Of a stretch of 39,434 bases of DNA, positions 30,927-38,841 are shown piece after piece. The stretch spans positions 1 through 39,434 of the IMG/VR virus record IMGVR_UViG_3300036791_000291; one strand, given 5' to 3'. The notes below the pieces were generated by a model that did no database searches, was not told the DNA's origin, and saw nothing but the letters and a program-made list of their open reading frames with translations. This DNA is from a virus. A program made the position numbers and the translations under genes. Each line of letters begins with the position of its first letter. Within the stretch, counting starts at the first letter, position 1.

Positions 30927-31505
30927 ATGACTGAATCGGACTTCGGCACCTTCGACCGCGCCTTTCGGCGCGTCTGCGGCGCCTTCCGTTTGCGGTTGAA
31001 GGCCACCGAACTCGAAGACCTGACGCGCACGTACTTCCGGATCCTGGACGCGCATCCGCTCGACCGCGTGTTGCTCGCGGGGAAGGCGTGCATGACGCGC
31101 GGGCACAAGTTTCCCCTGGCGGCCGACTGGATCGACGTGTTGACGACGCCGGACGGTGTGGCGCCGCCGGACGTGCGCCAGATGTCCACTGTCGAACTCG
31201 CGGAGCATGACGCAGCGGAACGCGCCCGGTGGGAGGGCGAGCCCTGTGTATGTGTCGCGTGCGTGCGGGCGAATGTTGACCATCGACCCCTCCGATTCGT
31301 GCCGACGCACGCGACATTCGACACTGACGAACGCGCCTTCAACCCGTACCGCAAGGTGGTGCAGATCGTCGGCCACTGGGCGCACGGCGAGGAACTCGTC
31401 CGCTGGTATACCGCCCGAGATGCGTTCTACGCCTGCGTGCCACGGCGGCTGCGTCGGCGTCTGCGGCAGCTGGTCGCCGTGCGCGAACCCGGAATGGAGG
31501 GCTGA
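30927..31505 (+). CDS. Helicase loader-like phage replication protein
   Basis: 192 residues. FDRAFRRVCGAFRLRLKATE, LEDLTRTYFRILDAHPLDRV, LLAGKACMTRGHKFPLAADW gives the helical layout of G40P-type loader/inhibitor proteins (the HKFP segment is typical). A Cys-rich CVCVACVRAN may bind zinc; the C-terminal part is basic and helical. SD GAGGGG precedes ATG 30927. It would recruit the host replicative helicase, in line with no phage helicase being visible. Confidence 0.6.
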   Translation: MTESDFGTFDRAFRRVCGAFRLRLKATELEDLTRTYFRILDAHPLDRVLLAGKACMTRGHKFPLAADWIDVLTTPDGVAPPDVRQMSTVELAEHDAAERARWEGEPCVCVACVRANVDHRPLRFVPTHATFDTDERAFNPYRKVVQIVGHWAHGEELVRWYTARDAFYACVPRRLRRRLRQLVAVREPGMEG

Positions 31506-31509
31506 CACC

Positions 31510-31710
31510 ATGCGAGCCACACCCGAGCAAGTCCGCCAACGCCTCGACCGCTTGAAAGCGAAGGCCGCTGGCATCCTGAACGACATTCACGAGAGCGAAT
31601 CCGATGTCGCCGTGTTGGTGATCGTCGGCGCGTTTCTCGACGTGCAGCAGGAGACGCAAGATCGGATCTTCGCCGAGCTGGCGCAGCTGCACGCGCCCGG
31701 GCCGCAGTGA
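31510..31710 (+). CDS. Small helical protein, unknown
   Basis: 66 residues: RATPEQVRQRLDRLKAKAAG, ILNDIHESESDVAVLVIVGA, FLDVQQETQDRIFAELAQLH. Coiled-coil-like, otherwise unrecognised. Starts 5 nt after the previous stop and overlaps the next GTG. Confidence 0.5.
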   Translation: MRATPEQVRQRLDRLKAKAAGILNDIHESESDVAVLVIVGAFLDVQQETQDRIFAELAQLHAPGPQ

Positions 31711-31961
31711 GGCCTGCCGTGACCACGCTGCAGATTTATCAGGACAGTAAAGGCGACGGCACCTGTCGCAGTTGCGGCGCCGCCATTGTGTGGGCGGAAC
31801 TCACGAGCGGCAAGCGTCATCCGTTCAACGCGCCGCTGATCGTCGATGGCGTGCCGCAGTTGGCACAGGGCGCCCGTGTCGTCGAGACGGTGGCGAATTA
31901 TCCGGCCACCTCGCATTTCGCCACGTGCCCGCACGCGGTGAGTCATCGGCATCGTCGGTAA
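31707..31961 (+). CDS. Small zinc-ribbon-like phage protein
   Basis: 84 residues, GTG 31707 (alternative GTG 31719). CRSCGAAIVWAELTSGKRHP, FNAPLIV and a later SHFATCPHA form a CxxC...CPH set, likely a zinc ribbon. Proteins of this shape are frequent small phage proteins without known function. Confidence 0.55.
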   Translation: MRPAVTTLQIYQDSKGDGTCRSCGAAIVWAELTSGKRHPFNAPLIVDGVPQLAQGARVVETVANYPATSHFATCPHAVSHRHRR

Positions 31962-31988
31962 ACAGTTCAGAGAACGGGAGCGAACACC

Positions 31989-32324
31989 ATGTTTGGACAA
32001 CATCATCACCACCACGAGCCAGGCGACGGCGATCCGAAAAGCGGCAGCGCGAATGCCAAGGTCACCGTGTTGCGCGTCGATAACGGTGAGCCCTTCATCG
32101 AGGTCGCGCAGCTGGTCGAGAACGGCGACGGCTCGGTGAGTTTTCAACTCCCGTCCGGCGACTTCGCGGGCCAGGATCCCGCTGCGTACGGGGAACGCGT
32201 CGATGGCGAGAACAAGCAATATCAGCGCGCGACGGTGACCGGATCCACCGTCACGTTCCTGCCACACCCGGATTATCCGGCGTACGTCTACCTGCTCGGT
32301 TCCGGCAAGGTGTATCCCGCATGA
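31989..32324 (+). CDS. Small protein with natural five-histidine tract
   Basis: 111 residues. The N-terminus is FGQHHHHHEPGDGDPKSGSA, a native His run, then ANAKVTVLRVDNGEPFIEVA, SFQLPSGDFAGQ and YPAYVYLLGSGKVYPA. It may be a metal-binding tail or structural accessory. SD AACGGGAGCG precedes ATG. It directly precedes the TIM-barrel-like protein (overlap 4 nt), so it may be a partner. No family recognised. Confidence 0.55.
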   Translation: MFGQHHHHHEPGDGDPKSGSANAKVTVLRVDNGEPFIEVAQLVENGDGSVSFQLPSGDFAGQDPAAYGERVDGENKQYQRATVTGSTVTFLPHPDYPAYVYLLGSGKVYPA

Positions 32325-33328
32325 GCGCCGCAGCGGTTGCTTGCCTACTGGCGACGGCGGCCCGCCCCGAGATTCCGGTGATCGTGCGGCCGCCCTTGCC
32401 GCTGCCGTTCCCGGATCCGACGCGCGACGCAGCCGTGTGGTCCACCGAACCGAATTGGGATCTGCCACACGAACGAGACTTCTATCGCGGCGATGCGTGG
32501 GGCGTGCGGATGGACGATGCGCCGATGATCGAGGGCGTGAACGATAAAACCAAGGATCTGATCTTGTCGTGGTTCCTGGACCGCTACCCGCTCGATTTCC
32601 AGAAGGCGTACCTGACGAAATACGCGGGCTACGGCTACACGCACCTGACGCTCTCGCCGCCCGACTCGATTCAGGGTGCAGGGCGCACGCTCGCGCAGTT
32701 CGTGGACACCGTGCGGCTCGTGAAGTCCTACGGCTTGTACTGCGCCGTCAATCTGGCGTCAAAGGTCTATCAGCCCGCGAACATGGATCCGGCGCAGTTC
32801 CAGGCCTACGTCGATCCGCTGCTCGATGCCCTACTGCCTGAGGCGGACGAATTCGTCCCGGCGTGGGAATGGGATCTGTGGAACCGCACGGCGCCGGATG
32901 CGATCACGATCATGCGCCACATCGGCCAGCGTGCGCACGGCGCGGGTAAATCGTGCTGGCTGCACTTCGGCCCGCACACCACCTCGTGGTTCGCGGACGG
33001 CGATCCGCGTGGACGCTTCGGCTTTTGGGACGACCTGCAGGGCGACGTCAACGGGATCAACTATCAGACCGTGCCCGACTGGACCACGCAGGAGATGGCG
33101 GATCGCATGGTCGATACGCTCTGGCAATTCGGCCAGGACGGCAACCGCTACAAATTTCGCATGTGGGAGGACCAGGCGACGAAACAATTCAACGGCTACG
33201 CTGACGAGAACGACGGCGACGCACGCGGGTATCTCGCCGTCTGCACCTACGACAACGTGAAGTGGACCGACGCGAAGGTGTGGGGCTTTGGCAACGGTGG
33301 TCGGTGGCCAGACGGGTCGAGGTTGTAG
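32321..33328 (+). CDS. TIM-barrel glycoside-hydrolase-like phage protein
   Basis: 335 residues. After a Pro-rich N-terminus (IPVIVRPPLPLPFPDP), DDAPMIEGVNDKTKDLILSW, YAGYGYTHLTLSPPDSIQGA, VRLVKSYGLYCAVNLASKVY, EADEFVPAWEWDLWNRTAPD and YKFRMWEDQATKQFNG; the EWDLWN acidic pattern near the centre could hold a catalytic acid. The layout resembles phage proteins with a glycosidase-like barrel, which may degrade capsule or cell-wall glycan. No classical lysozyme motif is present, so an endolysin role is only a possibility. Confidence 0.6.
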   Translation: MSAAAVACLLATAARPEIPVIVRPPLPLPFPDPTRDAAVWSTEPNWDLPHERDFYRGDAWGVRMDDAPMIEGVNDKTKDLILSWFLDRYPLDFQKAYLTKYAGYGYTHLTLSPPDSIQGAGRTLAQFVDTVRLVKSYGLYCAVNLASKVYQPANMDPAQFQAYVDPLLDALLPEADEFVPAWEWDLWNRTAPDAITIMRHIGQRAHGAGKSCWLHFGPHTTSWFADGDPRGRFGFWDDLQGDVNGINYQTVPDWTTQEMADRMVDTLWQFGQDGNRYKFRMWEDQATKQFNGYADENDGDARGYLAVCTYDNVKWTDAKVWGFGNGGRWPDGSRL

Positions 33329-33427
33329 GTGGTGACGAACTCATTTCCTGGCGAGACGCTCATCGTCCTGGCGCTCGTCGCGCTCGGACTCTGGACCGTG
33401 GATCGCGTCACCAAACGGCGGAAGTGA
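33329..33427 (+). CDS. 32-residue single-TM protein
   Basis: GTG 33329 (or 33332) directly after the preceding stop. FPGETLIVLALVALGLWTVD forms one transmembrane helix, followed by a basic tail RVTKRRK. Too small to assign; a lysis-accessory or membrane-anchor role next to the barrel-type hydrolase is conceivable. Confidence 0.45.
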   Translation: MVTNSFPGETLIVLALVALGLWTVDRVTKRRK

Positions 33428-33433
33428 CGATAT

Positions 33434-33589
33434 ATGACCGACGCTGAACTCATCGCCGCGATTGCAAAGATCATCCGCGCGAAGCCACGGCTCTCGAAGG
33501 CCGACGCGAAGAGCGTCGAGGCGCGCGACCTGGCCCGATACGATCAGATCGCGGGGCTGATTGCACGCCACCTGGCGGGCGGGGCGTAA
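33434..33589 (+). CDS. 51-residue helical protein, unknown
   Basis: ATG 33434, ending TAATG into the resolvase gene. TDAELIAAIAKIIRAKPRLS, KADAKSVEARDLARYDQIAG: two or three helices, basic. No recognised family; the coupling to RusA suggests it is real. Confidence 0.45.
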   Translation: MTDAELIAAIAKIIRAKPRLSKADAKSVEARDLARYDQIAGLIARHLAGGA

Positions 33590-34080
33590 TGTTGACGTTT
33601 CGCGTCTACGGCGTCGCCATGCCGAAGGGCAACATGCGCGCGTTCCTGAAACGCGGCATGAAATTTCCCATCGTCACGGAGTCGAACCGGAGCGTGAAAA
33701 GTTGGCAGCAGCTGGTGGCGGAAGGTGCCAGTCGCGCGCTCCAGGACACGCCGCACGACCTGATCGCCTTCGGCGTGCGCGTCACGGTGTGCTTCTACCT
33801 GCCGCGTCCGAAAAAACACAGCAAGGTCGGCGTGTTCGTCGCGCATTGCACGGCGCCGGACCTCGACAAACTCTCACGCGCGGTGCTCGATGCGCTCTCA
33901 AAAGTCGCCTACTACGACGATGCGCAAGTGACCGAACTGATCGCCGGAAAGTATTACACCAGTTCGAACAGCCCCGCCTACGCGGACATCCGCGTCGAGC
34001 CTGCGCCGCATCCGAGGGTCGGTGACCCGATTCCGGTGATGACGCCACACCCGCTGCCGCTATTCGAGGCCGAGCCATGA
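33589..34080 (+). CDS. rusA: RusA-family Holliday junction resolvase
   Basis: 163 residues. RVYGVAMPKGNMRAFLKRGM, RVTVCFYLPRPKKHSKVGVF, APDLDKLSRAVLDALSKVAY and YDDAQVTELIAGKYYT give the RusA pattern, with conserved Asp ~91/~93 and ~110/~111. It cleaves Holliday junctions during recombination or clears branches before packaging. Start at 33589 overlaps the previous stop. Confidence 0.88.
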   Translation: MLTFRVYGVAMPKGNMRAFLKRGMKFPIVTESNRSVKSWQQLVAEGASRALQDTPHDLIAFGVRVTVCFYLPRPKKHSKVGVFVAHCTAPDLDKLSRAVLDALSKVAYYDDAQVTELIAGKYYTSSNSPAYADIRVEPAPHPRVGDPIPVMTPHPLPLFEAEP

Positions 34081-34283
34081 AGATCGTACCGACGCGCGCC
34101 TTGACGGCGCAACTCATTCGCCTGGACCTGGTGCCGCCCAACTGCGCGGGCGTCACGTTCCACATCGGCGTCGATGGTGCGCTGATACTCCAGTACGAGA
34201 TATTCGTCACGCCCGACCTGTTGATCGCGCTGGGTGACGCGCTCTCGACGTGCGGGCTGCAAACGCTCGCGGATCCGCAATGA
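34077..34283 (+). CDS. 68-residue protein, unknown
   Basis: ATG overlaps the RusA stop. IVPTRALTAQLIRLDLVPPN, VTFHIGVDGALILQYEIFVT, DLLIALGDALSTCGLQTLAD: beta strands followed by a helix. It is coupled to both neighbours. No recognised family. Confidence 0.5.
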   Translation: MKIVPTRALTAQLIRLDLVPPNCAGVTFHIGVDGALILQYEIFVTPDLLIALGDALSTCGLQTLADPQ

Positions 34284-34939
34284 ACACGTACCTTGACGGC
34301 ACCCAACGACTCCGCTGCGCGGTCTGTTGCCGCCTGGCCCCGTACTGTGTCTGCCCACGAAAGGATCGCCTGATGTTCGCACCTGACACGCCGATGACGC
34401 TCTCCGATGTCACGTTCACGACCGAAGAAGTGGACGAAGAGACGCGCCGCATTGTGGTCTGCACCTTCGGGATCGTGCCGTTCACCGGAGCCCAGGCCGA
34501 CGCCTTGAACGTGCGCTCGCTGCTGTTCGACGCCACGACCGGGCAGCCGAAAGAAGCGATCGAAACGATTGTGCTCAATATCGACATGCCGCTGCAGCGG
34601 CTGACGTTTGCGATGGCACCCGATCAGGAGGACCGCCGCATCGTGTTGCCCAACGTCAAGATCGAAACGAAGTTGCGCGCGAAGGTGAAGCGCGACCGCG
34701 ATCCGCTGATGGTGGACGCCGTGTTGAAGATCAGTTTTCACTATCCGTCCGCAGCGGAATTGCTCTACATCGCCAACGGCGTCAACGACACGCACTACCT
34801 GACGTTCGAATCCGAGCAGGGTGATTTACTGACGGCGGTCGAACCCGATGCCGCGCCGCCGCGCCGCACGCGTGGACGGTCTGCCCTGCCCGTTGACGCA
34901 GGCGACGAGCTGCGGCCTGGCGTGCACGCCGAACACTGA
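34280..34939 (+). CDS. Conserved hypothetical with N-terminal zinc-like motif
   Basis: 219 residues from ATG 34280, overlapping the upstream stop (ATGA). An N-terminal CAVCCRLAPYCVC could bind zinc, followed by a beta-rich body (DVTFTTEEVDEETRRIVVCT, ETIVLNIDMPLQRLTFAMAP, LMVDAVLKISFHYPSAAELL) and a Pro/Arg tail. An alternative start is ATG 34373 after the Cys segment. Unknown function. Confidence 0.5.
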   Translation: MNTYLDGTQRLRCAVCCRLAPYCVCPRKDRLMFAPDTPMTLSDVTFTTEEVDEETRRIVVCTFGIVPFTGAQADALNVRSLLFDATTGQPKEAIETIVLNIDMPLQRLTFAMAPDQEDRRIVLPNVKIETKLRAKVKRDRDPLMVDAVLKISFHYPSAAELLYIANGVNDTHYLTFESEQGDLLTAVEPDAAPPRRTRGRSALPVDAGDELRPGVHAEH

Positions 34940-34942
34940 CGC

Positions 34943-35593
34943 GTGATCGTGATGAACCTGGAGACGATCCCACGCTATCCGCTGGCCTGGCCGCTTGGCT
35001 GGGTGCGCACGCCGTCAGCGGCACGGCGGCGCGGACAGTTTACGCAGGTGGTGCAGAGCACCGCGCCGGATGCGCCGAAGCGGGTCGGCCAGGTCTCCGT
35101 CTACACCGCGACCACGCGCCTCGAAAAAAATCTGGAACTGATGGGAGCGGACGGCGCCGTGTTGTCCACCAACGTCTCGCTACGCCTCGACGGGCGACCA
35201 CGCAGCGAGACCGACCCGAGTGATCCTGGCGCAGCGGTGTACTTCCGCTTCAAGGGACGCGCGACCGTGCTGGCGTGTGACCGCTACATCCGCGTGGCGG
35301 ACAACATCACTGCGATGGCGGCTCACATCGACGCGCTGCGCCGCATCGACCGCTACGGCGTCGGCAGTCTCGAACAAGCGTTGGCCGGATACAAAGCGTT
35401 GCCCGCTGACACGGCCGCCGACTGGCGCAGCGTGTTTGGCTTCACGACTGACGAGCGTGTGACGGCCGACCTGGTGCAACAGCGGTACCGTGAGCGTGCG
35501 CGCGAAGCACACCCGGACCGTGGCGGCTCGGATGTCGGCATGGCACATCTGAATCGGGCACGGGACTTCGCGCTCGCCGAGGTGCGGGCATGA
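34943..35593 (+). CDS. J-domain-containing phage protein
   Basis: 216 residues, GTG 34943. The N-terminus RYPLAWPLGWVRTPSAARRR and TRLEKNLELMGADGAVLSTN is followed by a strand-rich middle; the C-terminus has RYRERAREAHPDRGGSDVGM, with the HPD signature of DnaJ-like domains, and HLNRARDFALAEV. Such proteins in phages may recruit host DnaK or act in replication. This is a familiar phage family, without established function here. Confidence 0.78.
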   Translation: MIVMNLETIPRYPLAWPLGWVRTPSAARRRGQFTQVVQSTAPDAPKRVGQVSVYTATTRLEKNLELMGADGAVLSTNVSLRLDGRPRSETDPSDPGAAVYFRFKGRATVLACDRYIRVADNITAMAAHIDALRRIDRYGVGSLEQALAGYKALPADTAADWRSVFGFTTDERVTADLVQQRYRERAREAHPDRGGSDVGMAHLNRARDFALAEVRA

Positions 35594-35949
35594 ACGCCCC
35601 GCCCCGCTCGTGCCCGCGCTGCGGCCGCACGGTTCCGGCGGGCCTGGAGTGCCCCGTGCATCGGCAGGCCTCGGCGTATACGCGTGGCTACACGCAGGAA
35701 TGGGCAGCCTACAGTCGGCGCTTCCTGGCCGTGTATCAGTGGTGCGGAGACCACCCGCCGCAGGCCCCCGAGACCGGCGATTCCAGGTGCAAGGCGGTCG
35801 GCCTACGCACGAGGGCGACGCAGACGGACCACATTCAACCGCACCATTCCGACGCCGGTCTGATGTGGAACGCCGCGAATCACCAAGCGTTGTGCCATCC
35901 GTGCCACGCCCGCAAGACCGTCATGTATGACGGTGGGTTCGGCAGGTGA
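35590..35949 (+). CDS. HNH endonuclease
   Basis: 119 residues. N-terminal CPRCGRTVPAGLECPVH holds a zinc-type set; then ATQTDHIQPHHSDAGLMWNA and ANHQALCHPCHARKT give the HNH pattern: Asp-His at ~80-81, Asn at ~93 and ~97, His at ~106, with Cys pairs. HNH enzymes lying near the terminase small subunit help packaging cleavage in related phages. ATG overlaps the J-domain gene. Confidence 0.88.
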   Translation: MNAPPRSCPRCGRTVPAGLECPVHRQASAYTRGYTQEWAAYSRRFLAVYQWCGDHPPQAPETGDSRCKAVGLRTRATQTDHIQPHHSDAGLMWNAANHQALCHPCHARKTVMYDGGFGR

Positions 35950-35965
35950 CGCCGAGGGGTAGGCC

Positions 35966-36241
35966 ATGAAAAATCGCGCCCGCGAAAGCCGGTCGAAACT
36001 CCCCGGAGCTTTCCTCGCAATTCGGCGAAATTCGAACAGGGGTATCCGCGAAGCGGGGTCTCCTGGCAGCCAGGCAGCGGGCGGCCCGAGGCGGGGAAAC
36101 CGACTGCCCGAGCCTGGAGACGACCCAGGAAAACCGGCGTGGGGCTCTCAGGACTGGGCGGAAACGATGGGCGATGACATTCCCAGCGACGATCAGCCAG
36201 GTGACGACTTCGACACCGAGGACACCAGAGGCTGCGAATGA
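35966..36241 (+). CDS. 91-residue disordered protein, unknown
   Basis: NRARESRSKLPGAFLAIRRN is basic; the rest (GSPGSQAAGGPRRGNRLPEP, DDIPSDDQPGDDFDTEDTRG) is Pro/Gly/Asp-rich and probably disordered. It overlaps the next start (ATGA), the main reason to accept it. No family recognised. Confidence 0.45.
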   Translation: MKNRARESRSKLPGAFLAIRRNSNRGIREAGSPGSQAAGGPRRGNRLPEPGDDPGKPAWGSQDWAETMGDDIPSDDQPGDDFDTEDTRGCE

Positions 36242-36876
36242 AAAAACCTGATTCCGCTGACACGAAACTGATCTCGGACCTGGTGCCCGACCCGGAGAAT
36301 CGGCGCGAGCACAACGAGCGGAACCTCGGCATGGTCCGCGAGGCGCTGCACGAAGTGGGCACCGCCCGCTCGATTGTGATTGACGAGAACGACATCATCC
36401 TGGCGGGCAACGGCGTGACCGAAGCGGCGCGCCTGGCGGGGATCACCAACGTGCGCATCATCGAGAGCCAGGGTGACGAACTGATCGCCATTCGCCGCCG
36501 GGGCCTGACACCCGAACAGAAGCGCAAGCTGTCGATCTTCGACAACCGCACGTCCGAATTGTCCACCTGGAGTAACGAGCAGCTGGCGGCGGATCGTGAC
36601 GCAGGCCTGGAGTTGCGACCGTTCTGGACCGAGGCCGAGGAAGCGATGTTGCTCGGCCAGGCGGTGGCGCCCGAGTGGTCCGGGATGCCGGAATTCGAGC
36701 AGGATGACGTGACGGCGTGGCGGAGTATCAAGGTGCATTTCGCCTGCCAGGAAGATTTCGACGCCTTCGCGGCGCTCGTGGGTCAGCCGCTCGGGCCGCA
36801 CTCGAAATTCATGTGGTATCCGCGTGCAGAGCGGGAATCGGTGCGCGACATGCGGGTTGCGAATGAACAGCCCTAG
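36238..36876 (+). CDS. ParB-like domain protein adjacent to glycosyltransferase
   Basis: 212 residues. The ParB/sulfiredoxin-like N-domain reads TKLISDLVPDPENRREHNER, EVGTARSIVIDENDIILAGN, GVTEAARLAGITNVRIIESQ, then RRRGLTPEQKRKLSIFDNRT. A C-terminal part WRSIKVHFACQEDFDAFAAL with KFMWYPRAERE seems specific to proteins coded next to TET-associated-type glycosyltransferases, as I recall. It may act in DNA binding or guide the glycosyltransferase. Overlaps it by 14 nt. Confidence 0.72.
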   Translation: MKKPDSADTKLISDLVPDPENRREHNERNLGMVREALHEVGTARSIVIDENDIILAGNGVTEAARLAGITNVRIIESQGDELIAIRRRGLTPEQKRKLSIFDNRTSELSTWSNEQLAADRDAGLELRPFWTEAEEAMLLGQAVAPEWSGMPEFEQDDVTAWRSIKVHFACQEDFDAFAALVGQPLGPHSKFMWYPRAERESVRDMRVANEQP

Positions 36877-37735
36877 GTTTCCGATCTACATCGTCTCGAA
36901 AGGCCGCCACGACACGCGCTTCACCAGCCGCGCGCTCGATGCGATGCAGGTGCCGTACTTCGTCGTGGTCGAGGCATCCGAGCACGCGCTCTACGCGAGC
37001 GTGATTGATCCGAAAAAATTGCTGGTGCTCGACCCGCAGTACCAAGCCGACTACGACGCGTGCGATGACCTGGGCCTGACGAAAAGCAAGGGACCAGGAC
37101 CGGCGCGCAATTTCGCCTGGGCGCATGCGCTCGCAACGGGCCACGCCTGGCATTGGGTGATGGACGACAACATCCGCAAGTTTTATCGGATGAACCGCAA
37201 TCACAAGATCCCCGTCTCGGACGGCACGCTGTTTTTCGTGATGGAAGAATGGTGTCTGCGGTACGCGAACCTCGGGATGGCGGGGCCTGCGTATGAATTT
37301 TTCACGCCGCGCAAGTCCAAGTGCCCGCCGTTCGTGATGAACACGCGGATCTACTCCTGCAATTTGATCCGCAACGACATCCCGTTTCGCTGGCGCGGGC
37401 GCTACAACGAAGACACCGACATCTCGCTGCGGCTGCTGAAAGCGGGCTGGTGTACGGTGCAGTTCAACGCGTTCCTGCAAAAGAAAATCGCCACGCAGCT
37501 GGTGCCCGGTGGCAACACGGCCGACTTCTATCAAGCGGAAGGCACGCGGCCAAAATCCGAAATGCAGGTGAAACTCCATCCCGATGTCTCGCGCCTGATC
37601 TGGAAGTGGGGCCGGTGGCATCATCTCGTCGATTACCGCCGCTTCAAAACCAACCGATTGATCCTGCGACCCGGCGCCGCCATTCCCAGCGGCGTGGACA
37701 ATTTCGGCATGAACGTGGTCGAGGTCACACGATGA
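36863..37735 (+). CDS. TET-associated-type glycosyltransferase (TAGT-like)
   Basis: 290 residues from ATG 36863, overlapping the ParB-like end. The N-terminus FPIYIVSKGRHDTRFTSRAL, DAMQVPYFVVVEASEHALYA, then PARNFAWAHALATGHAWHWV, MDDNIRKFYRMNRNHKIPVS with DD at ~101-102, and RWRGRYNEDTDISLRLLKAG with a second acidic cluster NEDTD (~182-186) match the TAGT family described by Aravind and colleagues as sugar transferases acting on oxidised bases in phage DNA. No TET/JBP oxygenase or hydroxymethylase is present here, so the acceptor is uncertain. Its stop overlaps the small terminase start. Confidence 0.78.
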   Translation: MNSPRFPIYIVSKGRHDTRFTSRALDAMQVPYFVVVEASEHALYASVIDPKKLLVLDPQYQADYDACDDLGLTKSKGPGPARNFAWAHALATGHAWHWVMDDNIRKFYRMNRNHKIPVSDGTLFFVMEEWCLRYANLGMAGPAYEFFTPRKSKCPPFVMNTRIYSCNLIRNDIPFRWRGRYNEDTDISLRLLKAGWCTVQFNAFLQKKIATQLVPGGNTADFYQAEGTRPKSEMQVKLHPDVSRLIWKWGRWHHLVDYRRFKTNRLILRPGAAIPSGVDNFGMNVVEVTR

Positions 37736-38214
37736 GAGGCCGCAAGCCGAAACCCACGGCGCAAAAAAGACTGGAAGGCAATCCGGGCGGGCGCAAGTTG
37801 AACGAGCACGAGCCCGAGCTGCCGCCCGCAGCGGACACGCCGCCGCTCGAATTGCTCAATGATGCGGCGGGCCTGGCCGAGTGGTCTCGCTTGGTGCCAC
37901 TGCTGCGGAAAGCGCACGCCATCAGCGAAGGCGACCGCGCATCCCTGCTGGCGCTCTGTCAGCAGTGGAGCCGCTACCTGGAAGCGAACAAACACGCCGC
38001 GCGCACCGGCATGGTGGTGAAGTCTCCCAGCGGCTACCCGATGCCGAATCCGTATATCGGGATTTCGAACAAGGCCCTGGGCAACTGCGTAAAACTCTGG
38101 GTCGAGTTGGGCCTGACACCAAGCGCCCGCAGCCGCGTGAGCGTGACACCTGGCGCCAGCTACGCCGACGATGCGTTTGCAGAATTCGACGCGCCGCTCC
38201 CAACGACGCACTGA
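37732..38214 (+). CDS. terS: Terminase small subunit, P27 family
   Basis: 160 residues. RGRKPKPTAQKRLEGNPGGR is the typical P27 N-terminus, followed by PPAADTPPLELLNDAAGLAE, WSRLVPLLRKAHAISEGDRA, LLALCQQWSRYLEANKHAAR, and KSPSGYPMPNPYIGISNKAL. It recognises phage DNA and loads the large subunit. It starts within the glycosyltransferase stop (ATGA). The large subunit is not downstream but at the other end of the window (746), unusual for this family. Confidence 0.93.
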   Translation: MRGRKPKPTAQKRLEGNPGGRKLNEHEPELPPAADTPPLELLNDAAGLAEWSRLVPLLRKAHAISEGDRASLLALCQQWSRYLEANKHAARTGMVVKSPSGYPMPNPYIGISNKALGNCVKLWVELGLTPSARSRVSVTPGASYADDAFAEFDAPLPTTH

Positions 38215-38217
38215 CCG

Positions 38218-38244
38218 CTGCGGTAACGCCTGTCGTTGCCGCAG
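38218..38244 (+). terminator. Hairpin after small terminase, possible terminator
   Basis: CTGCGGTAACG-CCTGT-CGTTGCCGCAG, an 11-bp stem with one G:T wobble, right after the stop of the small terminase. No U-run follows (TTAAGT), so termination efficiency is unclear; it could equally be an mRNA stabiliser. Confidence 0.45.
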
Positions 38245-38273
38245 TTAAGTGCCATAGAATCATATAGTTTTTA

Positions 38274-38283
38274 CTGGTATGAT
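38274..38283 (+). promoter_or_regulatory. Extended -10 promoter candidate
   Basis: CTGGTATGAT: TGG followed by TATGAT is an extended -10 element in the AT-rich 38245-38340 spacer, ~72 nt upstream of ATG 38356. The -35 position (38255-38260) reads TAGAAT, not consensus, consistent with an extended -10 promoter. It could drive the small right-end genes. Confidence 0.4.
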
Positions 38284-38355
38284 TATGGCTCGGTGTTAGT
38301 GCAGGCAAGTTGAATGGAATCAACCATTTACGACCTGCGGGAGTGAGCGAAAGTT

Positions 38356-38841
38356 ATGGGCGACATGGCGATTCGGGAATTGATCGAAATGCTGGAAGAC
38401 GTAGCACAGGAACACGACGACAACGTGATCGTGCGGCTCGGCATACAGCCACGCTGGGCGTTTGAACACAGCATCGGTGCAGTGGAAACCGCCAGCCAGA
38501 CGAAGCGGGAGATTCGCGACAAGGCTCCGGCGGTCTGCTACATCGGCGAAGGGTCGCAGCTGGGTTACTTGCCGCAGGCGGGAGCGGTGGCCCTGGGTTG
38601 GTCTGATCACGACGAGGCCGACGAGGCCGACGACGAGTGCGGGGATGTTCCTGCAGGGACATCCGGTGTCTCGTGCACGCGACCGGCGGGTCACGCTGGT
38701 CTGCACGGTGATGAACACGAGACCTGGCCGCAGAGCCCTGACGCTTGCCCTGGCTGCGGGTGCGTGCCTGGAGAAGGCCGCACGTCAGGCTGCACCCATG
38801 CTGACGGCTGCGGTGCCACGGCGGAAGGTGGTGCCCTGTGA
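38356..38841 (+). CDS. Small Cys-rich protein at right end, unknown
   Basis: 161 residues; ATG 38356, or 38365 by an internal Met. N-terminal helix MAIRELIEMLEDVAQEHDDN, a beta part RWAFEHSIGAVETASQTKRE, and a C-terminal Cys/His-rich tail (SCTRPAGHAGLHGDEHETWP, CPGCGCVPG, CTHADGCG). The tail suggests metal binding. No family recognised. Confidence 0.5.
   Translation: MGDMAIRELIEMLEDVAQEHDDNVIVRLGIQPRWAFEHSIGAVETASQTKREIRDKAPAVCYIGEGSQLGYLPQAGAVALGWSDHDEADEADDECGDVPAGTSGVSCTRPAGHAGLHGDEHETWPQSPDACPGCGCVPGEGRTSGCTHADGCGATAEGGAL

Noticed and set aside
30742-30930. A separate 62-residue gene after the replication-initiation gene
   Set aside because: Runs through the palindromes, has basic low-quality sequence, and looks like the out-of-frame tail of the preceding gene rather than a new one.
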